From: Argopecten irradians
Lineage: Eukaryota; Mollusca; Bivalvia; Pectinida; Pectinidae
Direction: 5' to 3'
Assembly (NCBI RefSeq): GCF_041381155.1
Contig: NC_091139.1
Location: forward strand, 7,378,383-7,442,382
DNA: 64,000 bases
Shown: piece after piece, positions 51,061 to 63,400 of the stretch
Layout of the letters: the number at the start of each line of letters is the position of its first letter
Position numbering within the stretch: position 1 is the first letter of the stretch
Notes under the pieces: model-generated
What the model was told of the DNA's origin: nothing
Database searches by the model: none
Seen by the model: the letters and a program-made list of their open reading frames with translations, nothing else
Program-made: the position numbers and the translations under genes

Positions 51061-53892
51061 TACATAGCCTCACTTGAGGTCATATAGACTATTATGTCAG
51101 TAAACTGGTCCATATAAATCCATGTTTCTTGCTTGAATTGTAATATTATTTATGTAACAAGAAGATCTCTCAATCATCAATTGTCTCATCAGCCATATGT
51201 CAACACACAGATATTAATTAAATGTGACAATTATCATAATCCTTTGTTAAACCATCACATGTATTGTTATATCATATTGCATGTTGGCCTAATGTCAGGT
51301 GGAGAGTTTCTGTTGCATGTAAAATTTTAACTTGATAATTATAATATGTTAGCTTTGTTATTTAAGTGTTATATTAATACAGTGTACACACATGAAATTC
51401 ATGTTCTCGCTACGATTTACAGGCAATGTATGGTGTATTGATAACATGTCTTACAATGCGAGTATTACTACCAGTATACATAGTTCTTTTAAAATTTGCA
51501 AAATGTAGCCTTACTGTCATATTCATATACTGGACAGCCTTGGATCATTTTACTATTAATTGTAGTGATATAGAATAATCTTGTGCTTTATTTCATACAT
51601 ATATCGTAATCATATAATTTAATATAAAATTTATTAAGCCTTATTTAAAAGTTTTAAAAATTGATTTTAATTTGTTGATTCATGTGTCATTTTAATTGTT
51701 TTAATATTTTCTTTGGCGTTACCAGTAATAATTCAAACTTTACAGTACAACTAATGTTGTTTGGTTACCATTAAACTGTTAAATACTGGTAGATCATAAA
51801 TTATTTAAAGGTAAAATTACATACATTGCACATTAAAAGTCAAGGTCATTCATTCTGATGATATGTATGTATGGTTTGACCTTGACTTTTATGAAGGTCA
51901 CAAAAGTATGAAATATAATGTTACACAATACACGACCTCAGAGCTGAGGTGAGAGGTCAAAACCATGACATAAGGTCAAGGTTGTGGTAACTCAAGACAT
52001 GTGTAGTGGACTCAGATGTATACGGAGGTGCAATACACATTGTGCAGATATTCTGTTTCAAAACTTAGCCATATTTGACCAGTTTACATTTGATATAAGT
52101 GTCGGTTTTAATGGGTGTCATAGTAATGTGTATGTATCTAGAAATTGTTGAATAGAATATTGTTTTGTTGACTGTCTCATGTTAAAGACTCGTTCATATA
52201 ATTTCTCTATATTGAAACATATTGTACCGAATCATCAAACATGAGTTTATGTTGAAGAATTATACATTAATGAATTCCCATGATATGTATTATCCATTCT
52301 TGTCTCATTCTCATACAAGTTTATCATAATGATGACAGAAGTGAGATAAGAACTCCCAAGATATGTTATATATACATGAGATCTGTACATGTCGTAGGTC
52401 GATATACCACTTTGTTAACCTGTTGCAGAGTAGTGTTTTTGTTGGTTAATGTTGTTTATTAGTCGTGTCTATAGGTGCATGTTAATTGTTGTTTTCATAA
52501 AGGTTATGTTAAACCCTGCCCTAGTTAAAGTGAATTATTTATGCCTGTGTTTAGTTAAAAGTTACGATGTAAAGCGCCATTTCAATATTATTTTAGATGA
52601 TACCTGCTCATAATGAGTTAATAAATGGCATTTCGATAATTCTGTGTCAACTTCACAGAGAATTGTAAATATCTGACATTGTACTGTTTATATAACAGTA
52701 CTGTATTAAGTATGTACCAGAATTCTTTGCACTACAAAAATGTATTGGGTGTTATACATGTGAGGTTATACATTATGTGGACAAATGTTGGTGTATATTA
52801 TTATTTATGAGAACATTTATTTATATCAAGTTTACATTATAATAATTTACCCCTGGTACTAACAGGAATACAGTACAGCAGCTTGTGAAGAATCTCTTTT
52901 GCCATTATAAAGCTTGTGACTTGGGGTTTATGTTGTGAACATAGTTTGCAGCAGACGATATATTCTGTATTTACATATAATAGAGTTATTTGCCCTTGCG
53001 GTTAGGTGTTGATTGTGATGTCATACATTTTTGTAAGAGAAAACTCTGATTTTCGCTCAGAAAATAATGAGGTCATAATGGATAATAATCCGCAAGGGAG
53101 GTAACTCTGCAATATACAAAAACGGTGTTTAACCATGCTGATTAATTATTGAATCTGGTTATATTAGGTTATATAGAGCTAATATCCCTCTGTACCGAGT
53201 ATCTCACTAAAATCTAGTGCTTTCTTATTGGTAGAAATTTTAAAATCCATTTGTGACAATGTCCCTCCTATTAAAGTCATTACCACCAACGGCATGCATT
53301 TACAACACAAGGTGTTCAGCATATTATAACAGAAAAGTAAATATTTTGAAGGTGTGGCTTATTATGACCATTTTGGACCACCAGAAAGGGCATTAATTTC
53401 ATTATCATACGTTTTTTATGCCTGCATTTTCTATTCCCAAATTGCTATATTCAGTACATGTGGCAGTACAAAATGTTTGCATTCAGAACTAGAACTATAT
53501 ACATGATTCTATAAAGCCAGTGATATAGCCAATGTTACCAATAAGATTGTCATTGTCAGTTTTCTAATGCAGAATGAAAAAAATTATTTTAAATTAGATG
53601 TTGCAATTAGGCTGTAGAATGTGTATATGCTTGCGATTTGGGAGTTATATCCCCTCCCATGTATTGTGACACTTGTGATGAAGAAGTTCCCTGCATCAGG
53701 GGAGATAATTCAGCTTCTTGCTTTTAAGCTAATTTTGTCAAGATGTATGGAAGAGAAATGATCCAGTTCTGACAGTGCCTAGAATATATAAACTGCATTT
53801 TAATTATTGACAGACGTCTATATGATTATTTTCTGTTCTCTAAATTTTTCAGGTCTGTATGATATTACTATTTGATTTCTCTCCTTGTTATA

Positions 53893-55087
53893 TCATCTGA
53901 CCCAAAGGGTCAGAATGACCTATTGTCATCATGCACCGTCTGTCGTCATATGCCATGTGACGTTCGCCATGTGCCGTCCACCATGTGCTGTCAGTAAACT
54001 TTTCATTCAAACGACTTCTTCTCAATAACCGAAAGGCGCAGGGTACTGATATTTGGCCTGTAGCATGTTTAGGTGAAGAGCTACCAAGATTGTTCAAATG
54101 AATTACCTTGACCTTCATTCAAGGTCACAGGGGTCAAAAAGGCTAAAATCCTTTTAACTCTTTCTTGTTAATAACAAAGAGGCCTAGAGACCTGATATTG
54201 GGACTTTGGCATGCTTTGATGAAGGGCTACCAAGTTTGTTCAAATGAATGACCTTGACCTTCGTTCAAGGTCACAGGGGTCAAAAAGGCTAAAATCCTTT
54301 TAACTATTTCTTGTTAATAACTAAGAGGCCTACAGACCTGATATTTGGCCTTTGGCATGCTGGGATGAAGGGCTATGAAATTTGTTCAAATGAATGACCT
54401 TGATCTTCATTCAAGGTTACAGGGGTCAAAAAGGCTAAAATCTAGAGACATGACATTAGACCTGTGACTTGCTGAAATCAATGGCTACCAAGTTTGTTCA
54501 ATTGAATGACCTTGACCTTCATTCAAGGTCACAGGGGTCGAATAGGCTAAAATTTAAACGACTTCTTGTGAATAACTAAGAGGCCTTGAGACCTGATATT
54601 GGGCCGGTGTCATGCTGGGATAAAGGGTTACCAAGGTTGTTAAAATGAATGACCTTGACCTTCATTCAAGGTCACAGGGTTCATAGGCTAAAATCTTTAA
54701 AACCACTTCCGGTCAAGACCAAAAGGCTTAGGGTGCTCATATTGAGCCAGCGGGATGCTGGGATGAAGGGATACCAAGTTTGTTCAAATGAAAGACCATG
54801 ACCTTCATTCAAAGTCACAGGGGTCAAATTGGCTAAAAATTTTAACGACTTCTTCTTAAGAACCAAAAGGCCCAAAATAACCTTCATTCAAGGTCACAAG
54901 GGTCAAATAGGCTAAGATCTTCAAACAATTCTTGTGAATAACTAAGAGGCCTTGAGAACTGATATTGGGCCTGTAACATACTAGGATAAAGAGCTACCTA
55001 GTTTGTTGAAGTGAATGACCTTTATGTACTTTTTAGGCCATATAATATGAGTCAGATGACCGTTAAGGCCCATGGGGCTCTTGTTTT
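53893..55087 (+). repeat. Same dispersed repeat family, copy 2
   Basis: It starts TCATCTGACCCAAAGGGTCA and ends GATGACCGTTAAGGCCCATG, with about seven internal modules. It has the same orientation as the copy at 44.4 kb but more modules, so module number varies between copies. Confidence 0.88.
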
Positions 55088-55544
55088 ATTTCTTTTCATG
55101 ATCTAAATTAGAAAGCAGCATTAACTATCACCAGGTATAACCATGACACAAGTCCTACCTGTGTCGCCGTGGAAACATGTAACCATGGTAATATATGTTT
55201 GTCTTTACTTTGACACCAGTATGGACCATTACTATTGAAATGTCGCCATTTTCATCATTAGGTTTTATTCGTGGGAACAGTTAAGTATAATGTGTGCAGT
55301 TCTATGTACCGATACTGGTTTTATACCACATATCCATGGCAAGTTGACATTGCCAAAGTTACATGGAATAGAATTAATCAAAATGGTTTCAATTTTTGCG
55401 CAATATTCTCATCTGTTTCTTAACGTTTTGACTCAATAAAAATGCCTTTACTCAGTTAGATGTGTTTTTGTATTACAAGCATTAGTTATGGTGTCAACTA
55501 GCTATCAAATTGTTCTACATGTACTTATAATTAATTTACTATGT

Positions 55545-55920
55545 TTTGATGCTAAATCTGTCTTTCTGACTGGACAGTTCTTTTTCTTCATGCCTCTGTG
55601 AAGGAAAAATCCAAAAAAAAATGCGTCTGTGAAGATAAAATTAAAAAAAAAAAAAAAAAAAACAAGTTATCATGATATCACAATTAAGACATCAATAATG
55701 CATATTGATTTTATAAAATAATCCCTGGGAAACTCAAGGAATCGTACATTTAGATGTAGTTTATTTTACCTAGTACTCTGAAAAATAATTGTAAGCATTG
55801 ATGTCACTATATTTAGATTTCATCAGACTTTATTTTTTTTTTTTATCAAAACCCTTATGAGAATCTGCTAGGCAGATTCACACAGTTAGCAAACAAAAAT
55901 AGTGACATCAGTGCTTCAAT
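55545..55920. mobile_element. Palindrome-bearing element, decayed copy 3
   Basis: GCATTGATGTCACTAT and ATAGTGACATCAGTGC face each other around GAATCTGCTAGGCAGATTC, with the same order of flanking landmarks as 9727-10110 (TCTGACTTTCTGATTGGCC-like, AAAATCCAA, TGCATATTGATT). Confidence 0.72.
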
Positions 55921-56437
55921 AAAAAAGTTTTCACAATGGTGTTTTTTATAAACACTTTATTTGACATGGTATACAAGGACGGATACAATGTAGTTGAATG
56001 TATTAATTTAAACATATGGTACACAAATACAAAAAAATGTCAAATCAACGATATGTAATGAAAACCAATTTGATTGTCGTCCTCAAGCACTACAAAGACT
56101 CCTACAGTGGAAAGAAGCACAAATTTGGCTTTAGAAATAAAAACACTAAATGCTTCACATACAACCTCAATAAAACAATAGGTACCCTGTTTAATGATAA
56201 CTCGATTATTAAATAAAAAAAAAATGAAAAAACTTTAAATGATTGGAAATGAAACAAGATATTTCATTTTAATAGTACTTACTCTGGTATATTCTGTGAT
56301 ATTCTTTCACAAAGACACTAATGATGAAAATTTGACCAGAATGTAACCCCACTCTCCCAACAATTTGAAAAATTGTGATAAACTTGCCATAGTATGGGGA
56401 TAATTAGATAAAAGTTAACAGACTTATATGGCGTCGG

Positions 56438-56578
56438 GTAGATAATACTCCCTCTCTTTTATATCTCCAGCTTTAGGAAGTGGAACATAGCCAGAGAACC
56501 GGAAAAAAAACCTGGCAACTGGCCTACGTGGGTTTCAAACTCTCGACACCCCAACCACAGGGCCACTGTAGCCCTTGA
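56438..56578 (-). mobile_element. tRNA-derived SINE, partial copy 6
   Basis: CTGGCAACTGGCCTACGTGG, GGGTTTCAAACTC (B-box complement) and CCACAGGGCCACTGTAGCCC correspond to the tRNA head and nearby body on the minus strand. Confidence 0.65.
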
Positions 56579-57188
56579 ATGCAGTTCAAACTGGTGTGAC
56601 CGGGGAATATGTAGATGAGTTTGGTCAATTTGAAGGAGATTTAGATTAATTTTGATCTTAAGATATTCCTTTTAGGAGTTTGGTTAATTTAAAGGAGATT
56701 TAGATTAATTTGATATTAAAACAATCCTATCGAGACAGGCTTCAAATCCTGTTAGTACTGGCAGCTATAACAGTAAAGAATTACAATATCAAAATTTTAC
56801 TGACATATCTACATGTAATTAAAGGAATGCCTAAATGTTAACACAAATGACTTGAAGACCCGGAACATATGTTATTAAGGCATAGTTAACAAATATAAAA
56901 GACTCTCTGAACTATTTATGCAGCTTATGTATTGCACAATCGTTTTGTATTGTAAATATCTAACACTTTTTAACATTGTCATCACACCGGTAAAGAGTTC
57001 TCCAAGGGGGAGTAACTCTATTATCACAGTCAAATATAGATACCCTTCTTCTATCATTCTTCAATATTTACATTTCTCTCTGTTACAACTGTTTTTTATA
57101 TTCATCACAGCTTATCATACCCAGATTATTCTCAATCTAAGATTTAAATGTTTTTGTTCAACGCTACATACATGTTTAACCCATATTT

Positions 57189-57409
57189 CTAAGACTTATT
57201 AGATTTTTCCATATTGTCCTGGGCTCCCATTTTATAGATCATGTTTCCCGTGATGTCGCCATTTTTATCAGTATCATCCTCCTCCGTAATGGTATGATTG
57301 TTGTCCTCGATCCCCTGCATTGACATATATTTCTTGACCACCATCAGCCAATCAACAACATCTTCCAGGCGCTGGGGACCATGGTGACCTCCAACACGTA
57401 GGAATCCAC
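57189..57409 (-). CDS. TRPN1: TRPN last coding exon
   Basis: The acceptor is TTTCTGATAG; the phase-1 Gly codon is completed and 72 residues follow before TAG. The sequence begins GFLRVGGHHGPQRLEDVVDWL and ends in a Lys/Asn/Glu/Ser-rich tail. Phase agreement with the preceding exon supports the model. Confidence 0.82.
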
Positions 57410-60400
57410 CTATCAGAAACGGAGAATGTCATAATGTGATACTGATATTATTGTTGGAGAATAAAATTACATCACATAATTATGATAAACAAACACATTT
57501 GCCTGTCTGTTCATCACAAACGATCTATTTGGAGAGATTTTCATTTCATGTTAACTCACTCTGATCTATCGGAGTTACTTCCCTTCTTTCTTCTTTCATA
57601 TTACTGATGGAGTGAAAAGAAGGGAAGTAACTCTGACAGATCAAAATGGCATTTGCTCTAAAACTTGATTTAATAAAATATGAATCATTTAAAAAACATA
57701 TCAAAGAAACATTTTCGGACATTAAATGCATCGAGGTGATGAATGAAGTTACCTTCTGGAGCGACCTGTGTGTTCCTTCGTACAACATTACGGAGCCAAC
57801 TGACAGAGTTATGAGCGAGGAGGTCAACTGATCGAGAGTCTGACATATTGTCTAGGTCCTCTTCCTCATGTACATAGTCCTGGGCCTGGCCACTACAAAG
57901 TTTACCTATAACATGTAAGGGAAGACAACTCATAGTAAGGGTAGATAATTCATGGTAAGGGTAGATAATTCATAGTAAAGGTAGACAACTCAATGTAAGG
58001 GTAAATAACTCAAAGAAAGGGTATACAACTCATAGTAAGGGTAGGTAATTCATAGTAAAGATAGACAACTCATAGTAAAGGTAAATAACTCAAAGTAAGG
58101 GTAGACAACTCAAAGTAAGGGTATACAACTCATAGTAAGGGTAGGTAATTCATAGTAAAGATAGACAACTCATAGTAAAGGTAAATAACTCAAAGTAAGG
58201 GTAGACAGCTAATAGTAAGGGTAGACAACTCATAGTAAGGGTAGATAATTCTTAGTAAGGGTAGATAATTCTTAGTAAGGGTAGACAACTTATAGTAATG
58301 GTGAATAACTCATTGTAAGGGTAAATAACTCATAGTAAAGGTAGATAACTAATATTAAGGGTAGACAACTCATAGTAAGGATAGACAACTCATAGTTAGG
58401 GTAGATAACTCATAGTAAGGTTTGACAACTCATAGTTAGGGTTGACAACTCACAGAAGTGTAGATAGCTTAAAGTAAGGATAGACGACTCATTAAAAAGG
58501 TAGATAACTAGATCAGGTCATACTGTAAATCAGCATACTTTAGTGAGACTACCTCAAAGTACTTTTTAAATTGAATCATATTTACATACAGTATCTACAT
58601 TCAAAATGTGAAAATAAATATCAATAAAACCTCAAAAGACATTTTTCATGACCTTTTCAACTTGATGGATTTGACAACATTGAATAATAACGTATAAAAC
58701 TGACCTCTGTGTTTATATGCCACACGACAGTACGTGATGAGCTTTGTGAACAGGTTCAGAGGAGACGGAGTAGCGGAAGTTTTATTCATATTCCTGATCA
58801 GTTTGGCCCGACCAAACTTCCACTCCATGTCAGACTGCTGTTGGATTCGTTGGTAAGTGTCGGACATCATGGCAATGAGAAGGTTGATGAGAACTATAAG
58901 CGTGACCATCATGTAGATACCGAACACAATCTTAGCCAAACTTATCACCCAGAATGGACTCCGGTAGGTAGTGGGCAGACTGTCGGGGTCCACTAACCCA
59001 AATAGGGAGAAGAATAGTAACTCAAACGTATCTATAGGAGTCATATATGTAAGGGGCTCTCCATTCCCCACGCCGGTGCCCAGAGCACTATCCTCCGACA
59101 CTGGACTGTACACAGGCTGGTATATTGCCGAAAGATGTAAAGTAAAGCCCGTAATAAATATTAAAAGAATCACTAAAAATCGTGTAAGGTCCTTCAACAG
59201 ATCTCGGATGATAATAGCCCAGGGTCCAAAAAGATGATGGAACGATAAAAAGTCTAATAACTGTACAAAAGACATTAATAATGCACATGCAAAGAACTGG
59301 TTTCTGATATATAACATGAGCAGACGGTCCTGTGTGTCAAATGCGAAGGCTATGACATGTACGAAAATTCCAATGGAACTTAGGCCTATGGAGATTACTT
59401 TAATCCAGCCGAGTCCTCCACGGTCCCCGGGATTTGTCAGCTCCGATACGAGCAGACCGGACAGCCAGGCCAGGAGAAGCCATTCGTACCAGTGTGGGAT
59501 CAGGCTGCCCGACTGCCAGATGGGCACGAGAGGTAGGACTACTGTCAATGAATACAGGATCATTAGATACAGGTGAGACACAAGGTATGCCATAAACTTG
59601 ATGATAGGCACCTTATTGAACCTGTGTTTGAGTGGCATGGAGAAGATGAGCCATACGATTGGGATGAACAAGAAAGCCATGAACAGCATCACAATTTTCC
59701 AGGTGGCCCATCTCAGGTTGCCAACCCAGACATCGGAAAGGTATTTCTGTACCGCAGGATGCGAGACCACTTCCTTCTGCTCGTGTTCAATAAGTACGTC
59801 CAGGAATTGTGTCCCGTGGCAATCTACGGCCTTAAGGAGCGTCCCAGCACTATTAGCACTAGCCGCTATGGCCAATAGTTCTGTTGCCATGAATTCACAG
59901 TAATTACCGGCAGACGTAAGGTCACGTGACCTCTCCTTTTCCTTTATAGCCAATAATCGAAAGTTTTTGGACATTTTAGCGGCAGTATCCACAGGGGCCG
60001 GGGACAAAAGGATGAACTCTTCAATACATTTGTTGTTGTTCATCTTTCCACACACCATCAGGTCAAACACAAACTGGAAAATACAAAATGGTAAATCAGC
60101 ATGTTGATCAGTATATGAAAATATGTACTTTGATAATACATACATGGTAAACTTTATAAGAGTTGGACAAGAAAATGCATTCAACACAAACATTTGATGC
60201 AACCGATGTATTCGATTCAATTGTGATCGACAAAAGTGATTTTTTACTGTAATAGATTTTGACTTTTTGAAAAGCTTATCAAAACTATTGTTGAAGTCCA
60301 GAACCATGTCATATATATCAATAGAACAATTCACATTCTTAGAGCAACACATACAGATATAGATCTTATAGTCTGAAGACTGAAGAGTTCTGACTACTGC

Positions 60401-63400
60401 AAACCAACTTTCTTTCCCGGCACCTATAAATTTTGTGATTTCCTTCTCAAATCATTTACGCGTAGATAACGATTCCCGTATTCAAAATTAGATGGAGGTG
60501 TCTTTTGATTTAATTGTGCAAGAGTTGTCTAAGTTTTGATTTCAGAGAGATAATCTTTCAAGATATTACATTGATTGTAAAAATAAATTGCAAGTGAAAG
60601 AAAGTTGGTGTCTTGGAGTCATCTATACGGGAATTACCTAAGTAATAAGTTAATCAACAGTGAAACAGGTACCCAAATATAAATAGATCAATTTCAAAGA
60701 AAACATTTAAGGTGTTGTGTACCTTTTTATCGTCCATAAGGTGCTGAGTATTGTGGTCCTTCCTCATTAGATAACTTAGGACGTCCGAGTGGTTGGCAGC
60801 GGCAGCATAACAAATCGGCACTTTGCCGTCCTTGGTCTCAAATTTAGGTGATGCAGCGCCCTCTACCAGGAGCTTGACCACAGTGAGGTAGCCGGCCTTA
60901 GCTGAGAAATGTAGAGCTGTCCAGCCGTTTTTGTCACAGGCGTTGATATCTGCGCCTTGACCAAGCAGTAGAGCTACCATATCAAGGTGACCGTTAGCGG
61001 CAGCAAGGTGAAGGGCGGTACGACCTCGTTTGTCCTTGAGGTGGAGTTGTGTTGTAGACTTACTCAGTAGTAAACTGACTACTGCCGTGTGGCCACCTTG
61101 GGCAGCAAGATGGAGTGGAATGGCTCCCTAAGGAATACAAAAATTTTTACAATTTAAAATTTTTTTTTTTAGAAATTTAGAAAATCTTCAGAACATATGT
61201 ATTTATATACAGCAAACCTACGAATTTAATTGGTAATGTTATTCATGCTAGATAGTTGTACTAAAATATGATTTTACTAATCGCATTACGAAATGTAATT
61301 GCATGATATAGTAATTACAATATTATTGTTATCGAAATTCATCATTCACTCACAGGATTATTGAGCTTATTCTGATATGACCAAAATAAGTACCAATCTG
61401 AAATGTCCTACAGTAGAAAGTCATCAAAGTCATTGTCATTAATGAGTTTTTTTTAAAATGTAATTACAGTAATAAAAAAAGGTTTTGTAATAACACTGTA
61501 GGACGACTTACCTGAGCGTTAGTCGACACATCAGCCTGTACCCCAGGGGAGTTGAGGAGGAGACGTACAAGTCCCTCGTGGCCAGACTGGGCGGCCAGAT
61601 GGAGCGGTGTGAGTCCCGACTGTAACATTACAATCATATAGTCAGTTATTCTAATGTTATCATAGATTTGATGTAACTGACCACTCCAATATACTGAGTT
61701 GAAAGACTTTAAATACGGAAGTTTATGGAGAGCCTGAGTAATGGATTTTTTTTTTCATTCTTGGAATGTTCTTACTTCTTAGATCCTGTTCTTAAAGATG
61801 CTCCTCCGCTGACAGAGCATAAATGATATTGTTTAATCGTGTATGTATATGTCTTATTAACACAAAAAAATAATATAAAATCATTTATTATGCCTTTGGT
61901 GTATGCGCAATCAGTGCTTCATTCCATATACGATATAGTGCCACGGATTTTTTCAGGATACAATAAATTATTTTTTTACATTTTCAACTCAAAGTAAAAT
62001 TAGAAGCTCAAACTTTTCAATGGTGGTAATGGTGTAAAGCAAGTAACTTTTGTAACTGAAGAAAAATACTTAATCGTCTACTCCTGTTTTTGACAGTGAA
62101 AAAATACCATTTGTCAGCGTCGGAGCATCTTTAAAGACTGACGACTCTTTAACTTATCATCCAAAGGTCTTTATATCACAAGTTGTCTCCCTTTGCACAC
62201 TATGATTCCCCTTATGTATGAAACAAACTTCTGTATAAATTTGTAAAAATGAAGTTTAGCTCTCAAAAATGTTTTTTTCAGCACAGATATTTAACAACAG
62301 TGAGCATGATCCATTTAATACACTAAATTAAAGGAAGTCGTAAACCATGCTATCATAAAATAAAATAAAACATGCAATCGGACATCAAATAAGATATATA
62401 TAATGGAAATTTAATGACTAAGAACGTAAGTTAAAGGTGTTTATACTTTTCAGTTGTAATTAATGGATACGGTCATACACTGGTCTTCTGGTAAGGGAGA
62501 TAAATTTGTGTCAGGGGAGATAAATCTAAATCATGATGCTAAAATGTGTTACATGCCAAACATCAATAATAGATATGAAATATGAATTAATAATGCATAA
62601 TTATTTTGTACATTTCAACATAAACAACAAATATTAATCATTATTCTAACCGGTGTTTAATGTTAATAAAAATGAAAGAAAAAAAATGTACAGATTGCAT
62701 ACACAATTTCCTTCAATCTTCAGTAATTCAACAATTTACAACTAAAAACATTTTCACAAAAATTGTTTTGAATAATGAAAAAAAGCCTTGAAATAACTAT
62801 TTGTTCTTTGACAAAAATTCCAAATGGGTATTCAAAATCTTCTAAAATGCAAATGCATATGTAATAGAATGTTAGCTCATGCAGCAAGTAAAAACTGCAA
62901 AGTGCTTGCTTATCATTATGCCATGCTTTTTAATTAAATTACTAAATTACCTAATAACAGAATCTAATCAACATTCACCTCCCTAATCAAACATAAACAA
63001 CATTTCTCGGAGGTGCCAAGTATATATGTGATAAGTAAGGGAGATAAAATGGACGACATCCCTTCGCCTTCCGCGGGTATAAACGTGCTAATACTTACCT
63101 GCTCAGGAAACAACTGCAGGGTACAAAGGTCAAAAGGTCAAAAGAAACACATAAGCAACATGCAGGTGTAAAACCCACTGACAGAAAGAGGGAAATCACA
63201 CAATTGGTGTCGGTATGAACTATATTTTATTGGGAAGAATGTCTTTCATTTTTCTGTTTTATTGCTTTACATGTATATGTATACAGTATACTGTAATTTT
63301 GAAATAAACTCTATTCACATTTACCTGAATTTGACATCTCTTAAGTTTCAATATATTTTTTGAAATTACTTATTAAAATAAATCTGCAAAGTAAATAATG

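Larger units (their letters stand above)
50660..57188. other. IP6K 3' flank and convergent intergenic region
   Basis: IP6K and TRPN are convergent, with stops 6.5 kb apart. The 30-bp repeat, dispersed repeat copy 2, palindrome copy 3 and a SINE fragment lie here. Several AATAAA and ATTAAA hexamers occur, so the IP6K polyadenylation site cannot be chosen by eye. Confidence 0.5.

Noticed and set aside
50793..51113. Minus-strand open frame with repeated DPNRGHL
   Set aside because: It is the translation of the 30-bp degenerate repeat; no start context or family match.
60074..60352. Upstream extension of the TRPN membrane-domain open frame
   Set aside because: The frame stays open by chance, but the sequence lacks family resemblance; an acceptor at 60074-60075 joins in phase to the conserved MDDKK/FVFDLMVCGK junction.
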